Source of the DNA: Coffea arabica
Taxonomy: Eukaryota; Streptophyta; Magnoliopsida; Gentianales; Rubiaceae
Length of the DNA stretch: 64,000 nt
Reading direction: 5' to 3'
Assembly (NCBI RefSeq): GCF_036785885.1
Contig: NC_092323.1
Span: 12,532,501-12,596,500 of the forward strand
Of this stretch, positions 26,968 through 37,351 are shown piece by piece. The translations under genes and the position numbers were made by a program. The notes under the pieces are model-generated. The model was not told the origin of the DNA. It worked only from the letters and a program-made list of their open reading frames with translations, and ran no database searches. Position 1 is the stretch's first letter, and the number at the start of each line of letters is the position of its first letter.

Positions 26968-27140
26968 GGAGCTGCTCAGTGACATATGATGCAAACAAAT
27001 CCCAGAATAATCTCCAAAAGGTAGCATCAAAAAGTTAGTCCATTATAGATAATTCAATCTCTTCCTATAAATTTCTTAAGATTTTGATCAGTGTTTTTGC
27101 AGAGATCATAGAACTGCACCATTAAAGCTTGACGGGGATA

Positions 27141-27665
27141 ATGTCTGCTGAGGAGCTCAAGATTCGTGGCGAGCTGGAGATGGATGTCGAAAGAGAGCTA
27201 GAAGAAGAAATCAAAGAAGGAATATGCCATCTTGCTTTTAGGCTGCAGAGGCTATATCAGCAGCAAAAAGAAAGGAATGCCAAAGAATTATCTAAGCTTG
27301 GTATTAAAGGTCATCAACAAGGTAATGCGAGTAGCAAGATTCTGTCTGAGGTTAACATCAATATCAGAATGGAAGGTGGAACAAAGATTGAGATAAAAGA
27401 AATCAAGAAACAACCTGGCGGAAATCGCATGAGCACTCTGAAAAGTGAGAGTACTGTGCGAGGAGGAATCAGGCCGGCTACCGATTCTGCCAAGAAATTT
27501 GACTGGGCCAAGAGTCTTCGATCAGCTGGTCCGGGTTCTAGAGTTGATTGTTCTAATCAATCTAGAGTACTTGGTAATAAAGCTAAAACAAGTGCTTCTC
27601 AGCAGCAGCGTAAGCTGAATATGGGTGTCAGGACAAAAATGCTGGAGCAAAATTTGAAAAAATGA
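27141..27665 (+). CDS. Uncharacterised plant protein, 174 aa, acidic coiled-coil N-terminus
   Basis: A single uninterrupted exon from ATG 27141 to TGA 27665. I chose this start because it is the first ATG and lies 174 bp after a good TATA box; upstream codons in frame lack ATG. The first 55 residues are rich in Glu and heptad-like Leu/Ile (GELEMDVERELEEEIKEG, then HLAFRLQRLYQQQKER), predicting an amphipathic helix or coiled coil. Residues 75-95 (VNINIRMEGGTKIEIKEIKK) look like a beta-strand pair. The last 80 residues are basic, Ser/Gly/Gln-rich and probably disordered. No signal peptide, membrane segment or catalytic motif is visible. I believe similar small proteins exist in other eudicots, but I cannot name the family or give a function. 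Codon use and promoter support a real gene. Confidence 0.75.
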   Translation: MSAEELKIRGELEMDVERELEEEIKEGICHLAFRLQRLYQQQKERNAKELSKLGIKGHQQGNASSKILSEVNINIRMEGGTKIEIKEIKKQPGGNRMSTLKSESTVRGGIRPATDSAKKFDWAKSLRSAGPGSRVDCSNQSRVLGNKAKTSASQQQRKLNMGVRTKMLEQNLKK

Positions 27666-28173
27666 GACGTCTTTTGAGCTGATTTTGGTTTTTCTGAGAG
27701 TTTCTTGACTTGAAAATAACGTAATTGTTTGGAGGAACTTTGTGTGTGTGTGCGTGTGCGTGATATAGTATTAAGAAAATCATTTCACTATCCAAACAGC
27801 TGGGAGAATGGAGTGCTACATTTTCAGGAAGGAATGAGAGTCGAAACTTGACATATTTTGCTTAAGAGTGTGATTTTGTCGTTGCCCTTTATGTAAAGAT
27901 TTTGATTGCAAGAATATATTGGCCGGTGCCATTTCTTTTCTCCTTCAAGCTCTCAATTTTTAAGCTCTTAATTTTAGGGTAACAATCAACAATTGTAAGA
28001 GAACAAGGGCGGAAAATTGCTCCTGTTTTCTTATTGTCTGGTAAAACTTTGCCCCTTCGGGTTCTCTCCCCACATACAAAAAGAAAAAGCTTATAAACTA
28101 CCTTGACTTGGAGAATTTCGGGTGGATCTAGTATGCGAATTATAGTTATCAACATATAAGACTAACAGCCGAA

Positions 28174-28262
28174 GGAGGGTTACTGTTCACAAGCTTTTGG
28201 TCGTCCTCACGTGTCAAAGGAAGGTACTATTCACAAGTTTTTGATCGTCCTCACGTGCTCGT
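28174..28262. repeat. 44-bp tandem duplication carrying two CACGTG G-boxes
   Basis: Copies at about 28174-28218 and 28219-28262 share TTCACAAG, TCGTCCTCACGTG and surrounding bases. Each contains CACGTG, the palindromic core bound by plant bZIP and bHLH factors. No gene directly downstream is certain. Confidence 0.65.
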
Positions 28263-29013
28263 CATCCTATTTCGTATTCCAGCTTTCTGTTGCTCTTCCC
28301 TCTCAACTCTTCTCATCATCTCATCTCATCTCACATGGGAAATTTCCTTATCTTCCCTCTCAGCTCTTTTCATCTCATCTCATCAATGCACGCACATGCT
28401 TTTCCATTTTTTCCTTCTTCGTCTGCTCTGGTTATGAAGGGGTGTGGGGAGAATCTTTCTTAATTGGAATAAGGCGTATTACACAGTGGATTTTATCCTT
28501 TGGATTTATGGCCTCCATCCTTTACCTAAGATTTCTTCTTTTCTACCCAACAATTGGAGGTACGATTCCTTCGTATATGGCCTAGGCTGATTTTTCTCCT
28601 TCCTATTAAGTTTTTTGCTCTTCCTCTTTATGATTGTGATATTTTTCTGGGGTTCCTCTCCCAGCTGTTTGCATTCTTGCAGAGCTTGATTTTGGTCGGA
28701 ATTTTCTTCTGTGCCTTTTTTTCTTTTTCTTTTCCTTTGTTATATGTTCGCTTGCATGTTGAATTATACCGATGCTGTTCTTGCCCTTTTATGTTTTAGG
28801 TTATTTTGTTGGTTTTCAGGCTAACCTTGTGCATTCGTCTTCCAAATCTGTGTGGAGGTACTATTTTTTTTCCCCTTCTTTTGGAATCGTCTTTTCGTTT
28901 GAGCTGTCTTTTCCTTCTACTTTGCACCGGTCTGTTTATGCCTTTTTTTCCTCAAAGGTCGTCGTGGCTGTTCTTCCCTAGCAGTTCAATCTGTGCCTTT
29001 TTGTTTGGCAGGA

Positions 29014-29211
29014 ATGGCTACTGCTGCTGCTTCCGTTGTTAGTTTTGAGCCCGAGCTTGGTGCCATTCCATCTGAGCCTTTTAATGCACCGCGTGATATT
29101 CTTTCTTTTATCCGCTGGATTTTTGGTGATGACAGCAATTCTCATTTTCCACAGGCAGTTAAGCTTTGGAATACAAGGGATGGCTTGTGGTTTTCCCTTC
29201 CCTTATCTTGA
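29014..29211 (+). other. Possible captured exon fragment, 65-codon open frame
   Basis: The open frame begins MATAAASVVSFEPELGAIPS after a TTTGGCAG acceptor-like sequence, and has codon use richer in GC than its AT-rich surroundings. I do not recognise the protein. It lies in the same stretch as the broken cysteine oxidase exon and upstream of a Helitron 3' end, so it could be another captured gene piece. It could equally be chance. Confidence 0.25.
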
Positions 29212-29677
29212 AACCAACTGTTTCCATGGTATCCACCCCTTCCATTCAAAGATCCACCTCATCTGTATCAGCCCTTCTTTCTCCCTATCTTGTCCATCAT
29301 CATCATCAACAATCCAAAACTAATAGCAATAAATCACAAAGATCCAATATTTCACATCTTTGTCTTCTTTCATCGCCTCAAAGGTTTCTCTTTGGACACA
29401 GGAAACAGCAAAAACAACGCTACACTATTATCAGCCCATACAGAAGGATCCCGAAACCTAAAAAAGGTTCTGTTTTTCTTCGTTGTCGTTGTTGTTGGTT
29501 TTTTTTAAAATTCCTATATGTGTTTATATCCCCGGTTTTAGGCCCTGAAACTTATTTCAAGATTATTTATTTATACTTTCTCTTGAATACTAGGTCAGAG
29601 TTTTTTTAATTTACCTTAGCCCTAAAAGTTGAACTTTTTTCATGAATTGGGTTGAAGATTAGTTGATTGACATACAA

Positions 29678-29853
29678 ATGGGGATCGAGAGAAATGCAAG
29701 CAAACCAAAAGGTAAAGTGTACGACGAGTCTAAGAGGAATAGGTGAAAGCAGAGTTCAGAAGCTTTATGAAACTTGCAAGGAAGTATTTGCCGATTGTGG
29801 CCCTGGTGTTGTACCTTCACCCGATAAAGTTGAGCAGCTTAAGGCTGTTTTAG
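29678..29853 (+). pseudogene. First exon of a plant cysteine oxidase (PCO) gene, frameshifted
   Basis: Starting at ATG 29678 the frame reads MGIERNASKPKGKVYDESK and stops at TGA 29744. From about 29740 the next frame continues with ESRVQKLYETCKEVFADCGP and VEQLKAVL. It ends at a normal GT donor (29853/29854), in the phase expected before the Asp of the next PCO exon. Plant cysteine oxidases oxidise N-terminal Cys of ERF-VII factors in oxygen sensing. No following exon with the cupin metal-binding His residues is found in the next 3 kb. The piece is therefore a truncated, frameshifted fragment, probably captured by the Helitron whose 3' end is at 32633. The frameshift could instead be a sequence error, but the missing exons would remain. 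Confidence 0.75.
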
Positions 29854-30734
29854 GTATGATCATCTCTTTGTTCAGGTTCTGTATTCAAGTTTGTGTTTTG
29901 TGATCCTTTTCTTTTCCGGGTTGCTTGTTGTTAGGAGCATTTTTTTTGGCTTAGTAGCTAATGTTTTATCATTGTAGTAGTATTAATTTTTTTAAGTAAT
30001 CCAGCGAGACATAACCTTATTGTGTTTCATTTGATTAAAAATTGTCCCAATTCCGCTTTTCTCTTCAAAATTGGTACTGGTTTCTATTTACACGTTAACA
30101 TTTGCCCCAGTTCTAATTCCTGTGATTGGTCTAATTAAAAAGGCCAACAAATTTTACAAGAAACACTTTCTAATTATTTTTGTGTTTCCCTTTGATAGGA
30201 CTGCAATGCAGATTCTTTTTCTGCATTTAATTTTTGTATGTGTTTCTATAAATAAGTCAATGCATATTTTGGAACTTGTTCTTTTCAGAAAATTGCTTGT
30301 AGTAATTCTTGCTTCCCTTTTTGTTGGGCATACTGTGGTCTTCAAGAGGGCCAATTAAGTGTCCTTCCATTTGGTTTGGCAACTCAATACGCGTCCAGTT
30401 TCTATGCAGTACTATAATGGATTGTGATTACTTATCTATCTCCAAAACCATTGGAATCATAGGGTGTAATTGAAATCTCCTGTAAGCCTCTGACATATGC
30501 CATGGAGGTGCTGAAATACAAAACATGAAACCTATATTCTTGTAGATGAAGGACTATCTATTTTGGCTTTCTCATTGTTTAGTTTAATGGAAATCCCTCG
30601 AGATATGTTTTTGTTTTTGTTTTTTGGGACTTAAAACAGTAGCATTTGATGTCATTTGGAATCTACAGAACACATTAGAAATTCAAACATTAAAACTTTA
30701 CATTTGAAATTATAAGCATGATTATGTTTCGTGT

Positions 30735-31775
30735 AGTTATGTTTGGTTGAGCATACACTCGCTATTGCTCCCTATTAACTTATAAGTTAAGCTTAATTTA
30801 ATATTCTTCAATTTTATTAGATCTTCCCAAGCTGACCATAGTGACAAAGCTTGTCAGAAGCTCAAAATGTGCTTATAATTTCTGAAAAACCATTTATTTA
30901 ATACCATTTAGAAAGTTAATATGCAACGAATATTTTGATTCAATATTTCAAACTTGTTTCCCAGCAAATCAGTTTGCATGTTTGCTTGTTGTAGAACAAA
31001 TTTGCAAATAAGAGTTTTAGCTGGCATGTTAACATGTTTGCATATAAACTAATTCTTTATGTCTATTTTATCTTAAATTAAGTAATAGAAACTGAATAAG
31101 CCTGGAGGATTATGATGCAAGGCCTGCTATGGTTTATCAATCTTGCTAGCTTCAGAAGTATAGGAATATTAAGATTTGAGTTGTTTCTAATACATTTCGA
31201 AGATGTAAAAATATACTGTTGTGTGCTTGGTTAGTAGTCTCAAGACATATGTGGCAGAGAAACTTGCAACAGAATAGTTGTGCAAGCACTGCAACAAAGA
31301 TTTTGCCATTGGGTGTTGTACAGGCAGGTTTTATATATGATACTTTTAGAATATGGAAACGTATATTCTTAAATGGTAGCAAATAAACTACAGTTATTAT
31401 GTCATTTGAAAGTATGATATATTGATCTTTTTACTTTGCTTGCAATATTTATAGGTCAAATGGGAGAGGCTTCAATTGCATTTTGTTGACTTTAACAGAT
31501 GAGTTTGAGAATTGGCTTATAGGATTGTTAATGCTTTAAGGAGATTAAGCTATCTATTTCTTTAAATGCATATCATATTAAAATCATATCTGTATAGTTA
31601 TGTTTGGTTGAGCATACACTCTATATTATTTAATTGAAAGTGAAATTCTATTTAAGAATACTGATTATGTATCTATGTAGTTATGCTTGGTTGAGTATAC
31701 ACACGCCACACTATATTTCTCTCTATTAACTTAAAAGTTAATCTTAACTTAATATTCTTCAATATTATTAGTGGT
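30735..31775. repeat. Dispersed short repeat, three copies
   Basis: A segment of about 95 bp at 30735-30830 (TTATGTTTGGTTGAGCATAC ... TATTCTTCAATTTTATTAG) recurs at 31677-31772 with several substitutions. A partial copy covering only the first 27 bp is at 31594-31620. All are in the same orientation inside the candidate Helitron. Confidence 0.7.
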
Positions 31776-32490
31776 AGGGATGAAATGGTAAGCATTAATG
31801 AACTGGCCGATATAGTTCTCAGTTTTGAAGCCATCCATCCACATTGCACTGGGTGTTCATGGTTGTAACTCAAATTACACTCTCAATAAGGAAAAAACTT
31901 GATTGGGGCTTCAACTATGATATTGAAGGTATTTATATTGAGCATTACATGGTCAGGCTTCATAGATTCCAAGCTAACTTTTACCTTCTTAAAACCTTGA
32001 TTTCATTTGTTGTGTTTTTGGTTCTTCACTGGTATAAATAGGATGATAACTAACTGTTCCCTATTGTAATTTTAATAGGATGGGCTGATACTTGCATCTA
32101 AAAAGGAGAAAGCTCATGGTGTAGCTTTATCATGGGACTTCTAAGGCATTCAAAACCTAGGCTCAAGTGCAATTTGGCACAGTTTGTGTTGCTGATGGCC
32201 ACTGGTGAGTGAACTCATAGTTGTTTATGCTTAATGAAGTGAATTTTTGTTGCATGTAATTGTTATACCAAGTGTCAAAATAGAGAAATGTAACATAATA
32301 GTCTTCTTTTCGGCTACTAAGGCAAACTGTATATGCTGCCTATGTGAAAAGGGTGCAAGTTTTCTCCTACTATATGTATCTAGCTTTCTTTGACAAGTTT
32401 GTGATGATTTGAGGCCGTATATTAGTTTTTGAAATGCTTGTCATGTTGTTGATGTGCATTAGTAATTGGCTTGTGGTATCTAATGAAGTC

Positions 32491-32555
32491 AATTTCCTTT
32501 TTATTTTTCAACAATTTCCTTTTTATTTTTCAACAATTTCCTTTTTATTTTTCAA
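32491..32555. repeat. 22-bp minisatellite, three copies
   Basis: Three head-to-tail copies of AATTTCCTTTTTATTTTTCA plus AC begin at 32491, 32513 and 32535, all but identical. They lie about 50 bp before the Helitron terminal hairpin. Confidence 0.9.
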
Positions 32556-32603
32556 ATTATATACATATTACAAATGCTTCATGGGCATTCATGATAAATT
32601 GTC

Positions 32604-32634
32604 ACCGCGCAACGCGCGGTCCATGCCTCCTAGT
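32604..32634 (+). mobile_element. Helitron 3' terminus (hairpin and CTAG, followed by target T)
   Basis: A 7-bp GC-rich stem ACCGCGC/GCGCGGT with a 3-nt loop (32604-32620) is followed 9 nt later by CTAG (32630-32633) and a T. This is the standard 3' end of plant Helitrons: a subterminal hairpin and CTRR, inserted between A and T. The element extends leftward and should begin with TC after an A. I could not fix the 5' end. It probably lies between 27.7 and 32 kb, and a start near 28.1 kb would include the cysteine oxidase exon. No Rep/helicase gene is seen, so it is non-autonomous. Confidence 0.8.
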
Positions 32635-34170
32635 TATAAATAAATGAATGAACTTCAAGCACGAAATGTTTGCAGAATACAAACATTTCAAGCATGATGA
32701 CTACCAAAGAAATTTCTTGATTCAGATATGGGCTTTAAATGGACATCGTTCAATGCTTTGCGGAATGAAGCCCAAATTACTTCACCCCAAATTCTCTGAA
32801 ATTGCATTGTAAAATTGCCCGAGTCAATGTGGATAGCTAGCTAAGAGTGTGTAAATACAAGTGTATTTTACTGTTAATCTACAATAGCCCATACAGATAC
32901 TACTGAACACAGGGCCCAGAATAGCTTTGAAGGCACAATAAATAAAACCTTTTTCCCCACCTCTAACAGCCCTGAAGCTCTGACACTTGGTCCAGCCTAA
33001 TGGTGGTCATGTTCTTGCTCTCCATCTAAATTTAAGTTGCATTTCTTAGATTTTGACACTTGGGTCGTTCAAGAAGAAGGAAGATAAATTTCAAGTGCAC
33101 AATTCCGGGTCAATTAATAAACTTCAAGTGTTTTGACCAAAAAATAATAATAATAAACTTCAAGTGTTTGTTTAGCAAGTTCATCTAATTCATATCCATC
33201 AGATTTTTTTTTTTTTTTGGCAAGAGCAGAAATCAACATAAATCTCACAATGCAGGCTTTTCTGTTAGAATGGTTTTTTAAAAGGCTTTTGCATGGCTTC
33301 ACGGTTCATTTCTTCCCCTTAAACTCAAGAAGTAGTAGGATTCAATGCCAATTCTTTTCTGAACAATTTATGATACTGTCATTGTCACGGGGCACAATCC
33401 GACAGCCTTATTCAATCTCACAAGAACTATATGAAAATTTATTTTAAAATCTGATTATATGTTAAAAATCTAGGACCCAGAGTTTAAACAATTCTTGTGA
33501 AGACAAATCCTTGCCATTTTAATATGCATAGGTAATAGGAAAATAACTTCACAGCAATGCCCGCATGTTTCCTTTGGAACATCGAAAAGAAACAAAGGAG
33601 GAAGAAGAAATATTGGAATTTCGATCCAAGCTTTGGATCTATCGACTCTCTCGAACACGAAGCTTATCCTATAATAATAATGTCTGGATTATTTACCCCC
33701 AAAAAAAAAAGTCTGGATTTTTCTGTAAGAACACACAAACACTACTGTTACATTACATATCCATGCACTGGTCACGACACTAGACAACGCTATTCTCTTT
33801 CCCAATGAAAAGAATCAAGTGATGCAACAAAACAGGTAATCTCAGAGATGAAGACAACAACATTATTTTAATTGCTCTCCTAACTAATTAATAGTACAAA
33901 AAATCTGGTTCAGCTCTTTCCTTCCCGAGATGCACGTCCATCCATGATCCAACACCAGACGTTTTCTAGTAGAATTAATTGATTCTACTTTCTTCCTCAG
34001 AATCGAAGGTTACTCAATCATAAGAACCTAGTTGGGCACCACGGAGCAGATTTAAAAACTCTCCTTGACGTAAGTAAGTTAGGGATCAAATACTTTGACC
34101 TATATTTTTTTTAGACTTTTTGAAAATTTAACCAACAAGTGTACAGCACCCGTCGTCTGATACGATGATA
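32635..34170. other. Intergenic, no supported gene
   Basis: AT-rich sequence right of the Helitron. Short poly-T and poly-A runs occur (near 33206 and 33700). None of the open frames resembles a protein. Confidence 0.6.
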
Positions 34171-34304
34171 GTTCAATTTTCCTTGAATTCTCCGTTAATT
34201 CTTTTGATCCACCCCTTCTCTTAGGTATAAAATAAGAGTTCAATTTTCCTTGAATTCTCCGTTAATTCTTTTGATCCACCCCTTCTCTTAGGTATAAAAT
34301 AAGA
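34171..34304. repeat. Perfect 67-bp tandem duplication containing a TATA-like motif
   Basis: The 67 bp at 34171-34237 are repeated without a visible mismatch at 34238-34304. Each copy ends in GGTATAAAATAAGA, so two TATAAAA motifs stand 67 bp apart. No gene follows within the next 300 bp. Confidence 0.92.
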
Positions 34305-34599
34305 GTAGAAGTGGAATAAAAATTATTGTGTCGACAAAAACAAAAGAAAATACCAGTTTAAAATACACTCGAAAGACATGTAATGCCATTTCATATTAGT
34401 CAATTATCATCATGATATCTTTATCCTTCGGATCGGATTACATGTGCTACCACCATTTTCATCCTCAAAAACATTAACGACTTTTTCTGACTTGCACATT
34501 TATTTATAAAGATAAAGAAATAAGTTGAAAAAACGTGTACTAAGGAAAAAAAATATATTATACTAGCAAGGAAAGAATGCTTACTAAGGAAAAAATAAT

Positions 34600-34832
34600 G
34601 GGCCTATTTGACAAGTAAATTTTTGACCAAATTTGTCTATTACTACAAGTTTTTTAACAACTTTAGTCACAGTAACTTTAAAAAACTTATCAAAATTTTT
34701 AAAAGTATACACTTCAAAATATTCAAAAATTTACACACTTTAAAAAAACTATTTTACAACTTCTACAATAAACTGCAGTAAAGTTTTAGACAAACACCCA
34801 GAACAACTTATTTGTCAAACGGAACTAATATT
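34600..34832 (+). mobile_element. MITE, family A, copy 1
   Basis: The inverted ends are GGGCCTATTTGACAAGTAA and TTATTTGTCAAACGGAAC. The interior matches the copy at 37117-37351 in the same orientation (shared ACACTTCAAAATATT and TTTTAGACAAACACCCA). Noncoding. Confidence 0.7.
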
Positions 34833-35017
34833 ATGCTAGCTAGGACAAAATGTGTACTAAGGAAAAAATAAGTACTTGCATTCTTGCACTAGGAAATTCA
34901 ATTCAACTGAAAAAAGAAAGAAAGACAAAATGTTACAAGAACTCTAGCATTGCAAGTGAAACAGTCAAGAAAGGCAGGTTTGATATTTAATGGTGCACTG
35001 AATTGAACTAGCTAGAG

Positions 35018-35245
35018 ATGATGTACCACCTCCTACTGGTCCTTATGGGCATTGTACTTAGTCAAGCAAAGCAATGCTCCAACGCCATTCTCATGAATCA
35101 TTATATTATCACAGAAAAGAAAGGGATTGAGAGTGGAGAACGAGGAAGCACGACAATGAATGCAAGCATACGATCGGCGTCTGAAGATGGGAAGAAAAAA
35201 GTGCATACATTGAATTCCATAAAACCCCAGGCCAACATCTCATGA
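35018..35245 (+). other. Candidate small secreted-peptide ORF, 75 codons
   Basis: ATG at 35018 opens MMYHLLLVLMGIVLSQAKQC, a hydrophobic N-terminus resembling a secretion signal with a plausible cut after SQA. A hydrophilic, charged 55-residue remainder follows, ending KPQANIS. It has only one Cys after the signal region and matches no peptide-hormone motif I know (CLE, CEP, RGF, IDA). The frame is short and lacks transcript evidence, so it may be chance. Confidence 0.25.
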
Positions 35246-35313
35246 GTTTGCCAGTTTGGAATTCAGGACTCGTCCTCCCTAACCTTAAAGCTTCCGAACC
35301 ACCTTCCATGGCA

Positions 35314-35475
35314 CAATCAAAGCACACTGTGCCAGTGGTGGCACAAGCAAACTTCTTTTCCAATACTCAACACTTCAACTATATTCATTCCATGCTTCAA
35401 TCAAAGCACATTTTGCCAGTGGCGGAACAAGCAAACTTGTCTTCCAATGCTCAATACTTCAACTAGATTCATTAG
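35314..35475. repeat. 84-bp tandem duplication
   Basis: CAATCAAAGCACA begins at 35314 and again at 35398. Both copies continue through TGCCAGTGG, CAAGCAAACTT and CAACTATATTCATT-like sequence, with about a dozen differences. The duplication keeps one plus-strand frame open (35242-35466), giving a twice-repeated QSKH...SNxQxFN pattern, but I do not think it is coding. Confidence 0.8.
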
Positions 35476-35849
35476 GATTGCACCAACATTTAACTCAATA
35501 ATAGCTAGTAATATATGTATCCAGACACACCAAAAAAAAAAAAAAGAATCCAACAAAAAAGAAAAAACTGAAATAGCAAATTAAAACGATACCAAGTCTT
35601 AGAATATAACATGAAATCTAAAGAAAGTCCTGACTTAGTTAAACTAATTAAAGACTAAAACTAGAACTGAAATTTCCCTCACAACCCCATCTCAACTTTT
35701 CTTAAACCTTCTCCTTCTACTTACAAGCAATATGTAATATATAACATATGAGTAACAAAATAAACCCTCCAATATAGTGGCCAACTAGAAATAGATAACC
35801 ATAATGATTCTTCCCCTCTTCAGCTACCATTTTTTTTCCTTTTCTTTAA

Positions 35850-36608
35850 CTAGGGTTTCTTACCAAGGGTATGCTTGTTATTATGCATCCAAACTTTAAG
35901 CACCTGCCTTTTGATTCCAAGCTCATTGCATAATTGCTGCACCGCTTCTTCGTCTTGCTTTTGAATCTTCCACCCCAACTTTTCAGCTAAATCTGACATC
36001 TTCTCCTTCTGCTCCTGGCTAAATTTGGTCCGAAACCGCTTTTTCGACGACCCCACAAACCCTCCACCACCACCGCCACTCCCGCCGCCGCCGCTGGTGT
36101 TCATGTTTGACATGTCCTCGTGCTCCCCTCCACCGGAAATCGAAGGCAGGGCTAGCGGCCTATTCTGCTGGGGAGGTGACACGTGGAGGTACCCCGATGG
36201 GGTACGGTAAGTTAAAAGTTGCGGCGGATGCGGCGGTGGTTGCTGGTGGTAGTGGTGGTGGTATAAATGAAAAGGGTCGTGGGGGGGCAGGCCGGGGAGG
36301 GCTTCTTTGCGGTGGAAGTTACGGTGGCAGTTGCAGGCGGCGCATTTGAGTGCGTCGAGTGTTCCTTCAGCTCCAGCAGCTAAGAACTCGCCGCAGCCAT
36401 CGACGGCGTGGCCGCCAATGCCGACGGCATGGTTCTTTAAGCATTCTCGGTACCTGGGCTTTCTCTGGGAGGTTGGCTCAGCTGACATTTCCACTGGGCT
36501 TGGTACTTTGTTGGAGACCCGAGTGGAGTTCGAGTTGCCCAGTGAGTCGTAACTCGGACCCAGCTCCATCTCAACTCCTTCATTCTCTTCTTGATCCTCA
36601 AACTCCAT
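35850..36608 (-). CDS. Zinc-finger homeodomain (ZHD) transcription factor, 252 aa
   Basis: A single-exon gene, as is usual in the ZHD/ZF-HD family. Residues 53-102 form the ZF-HD dimerisation finger ([20 protein letters not shown], then [16 protein letters not shown]), with the conserved Cys and His residues present. Residues 188-247 are the homeodomain ([16 protein letters not shown] ... [12 protein letters not shown]). The linker holds a His/Pro-rich segment (113-131) and a Gly run (173-183), and the N-terminus is acidic. ZHD proteins are nuclear, dimerise through the finger and bind ATTA-core sites. The start is the first ATG, 60 bp downstream of a TATA box on this strand. No lesions. The N-terminus (GPSYDSLGN) suggests the ZHD3/ZHD4-like subgroup, but I leave the member open. 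Confidence 0.96.
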   Translation of the reverse strand: MEFEDQEENEGVEMELGPSYDSLGNSNSTRVSNKVPSPVEMSAEPTSQRKPRYRECLKNHAVGIGGHAVDGCGEFLAAGAEGTLDALKCAACNCHRNFHRKEALPGLPPHDPFHLYHHHYHQQPPPHPPQLLTYRTPSGYLHVSPPQQNRPLALPSISGGGEHEDMSNMNTSGGGGSGGGGGGFVGSSKKRFRTKFSQEQKEKMSDLAEKLGWKIQKQDEEAVQQLCNELGIKRQVLKVWMHNNKHTLGKKP

Positions 36609-36668
36609 GTTTTCTTAGCTAAATTGACTACCTAATTATCTCCCAAGTCACTACTTTTTTGTATCTGT

Positions 36669-36677
36669 ATAAATAGT
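36669..36677 (-). promoter_or_regulatory. TATA box of the ZHD gene
   Basis: On the minus strand TATAAATAG is found about 60 bp before the ATG at 36608. It is followed by a short leader without an intervening ATG. Confidence 0.55.
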
Positions 36678-37116
36678 TGACAGTACTTACTCTAACTTAA
36701 ACCCTAGGAGAGAGAGTTACCGTCTACCTGAAAATGCCTTATCTTTTAACTCATGGAATTAGGATGATAAGACAAATGAGAAATTGTGGACAAAAATCTT
36801 CTTCATCATGGGCTCAACTTATCTAATCTGTTTATCCTACATTAAATGTATTTTAAATTAAATGCCTTTGTATTTATCCTTTTATATAATATAAAAGAAA
36901 AGCACACATATGTATTGGGATCTGTAATATAATAATACTAGTTAGTTTTAAATGAAAAGTAATGCAAGTATTCAGTATTCTTTTTTTTTTTTTTACTATT
37001 TCAAGTGTATTTACTGTAAGATGAAAAGCATATTTTGCAGTTTTAAACGTTCTATACAGCGCGATTATATTCATTTGAACAAATTGTAACTCTATTTCAT
37101 TAATAGTATAAATTAT

Positions 37117-37351
37117 CTTAAACATGGGCCTTATTTGGCAGATAAGTTTTTTACCAAGTTTGTCTGCTATAAATTTTTTAAAAACTTTAACTACAGTAAT
37201 CTTTAAAAACTTCTCAAAATTTTTGAACTATACACTTCAAAATATTTTTTAAAAAAAACACACATTTAAAAATTTTTTTAAAAACTTCTACAGTAAATTT
37301 TTAGACAAACACCCAAAAAATTCACTTGCCAAACGGGGCCATAGTTTAAGC
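37117..37351 (+). mobile_element. MITE, family A, copy 2, in the ZHD upstream region
   Basis: Ends CTTAAACATGGGCC and GGGGCCATAGTTTAAG form an inverted pair extending into TTTGGCA/TGCCAAA. The interior matches the copy at 34600 (ACAGTAA, ACACTTCAAAATATT, TTTTAGACAAACACCC), same orientation. It sits about 0.5 kb upstream of the ZHD start codon. Confidence 0.75.

Noticed and set aside
28211..29609. Cluster of overlapping plus-strand open frames, including one at 29226 with a Ser-rich, transit-peptide-like sequence
   Set aside because: Pyrimidine-rich DNA leaves all frames open and gives Phe/Leu/Ser-rich translations. No exon downstream continues a recognisable plastid protein.
36025..36622. 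Plus-strand open frames opposite the ZHD gene
   Set aside because: GC-rich antisense shadows; the minus-strand frame has complete zinc-finger and homeodomain motifs.
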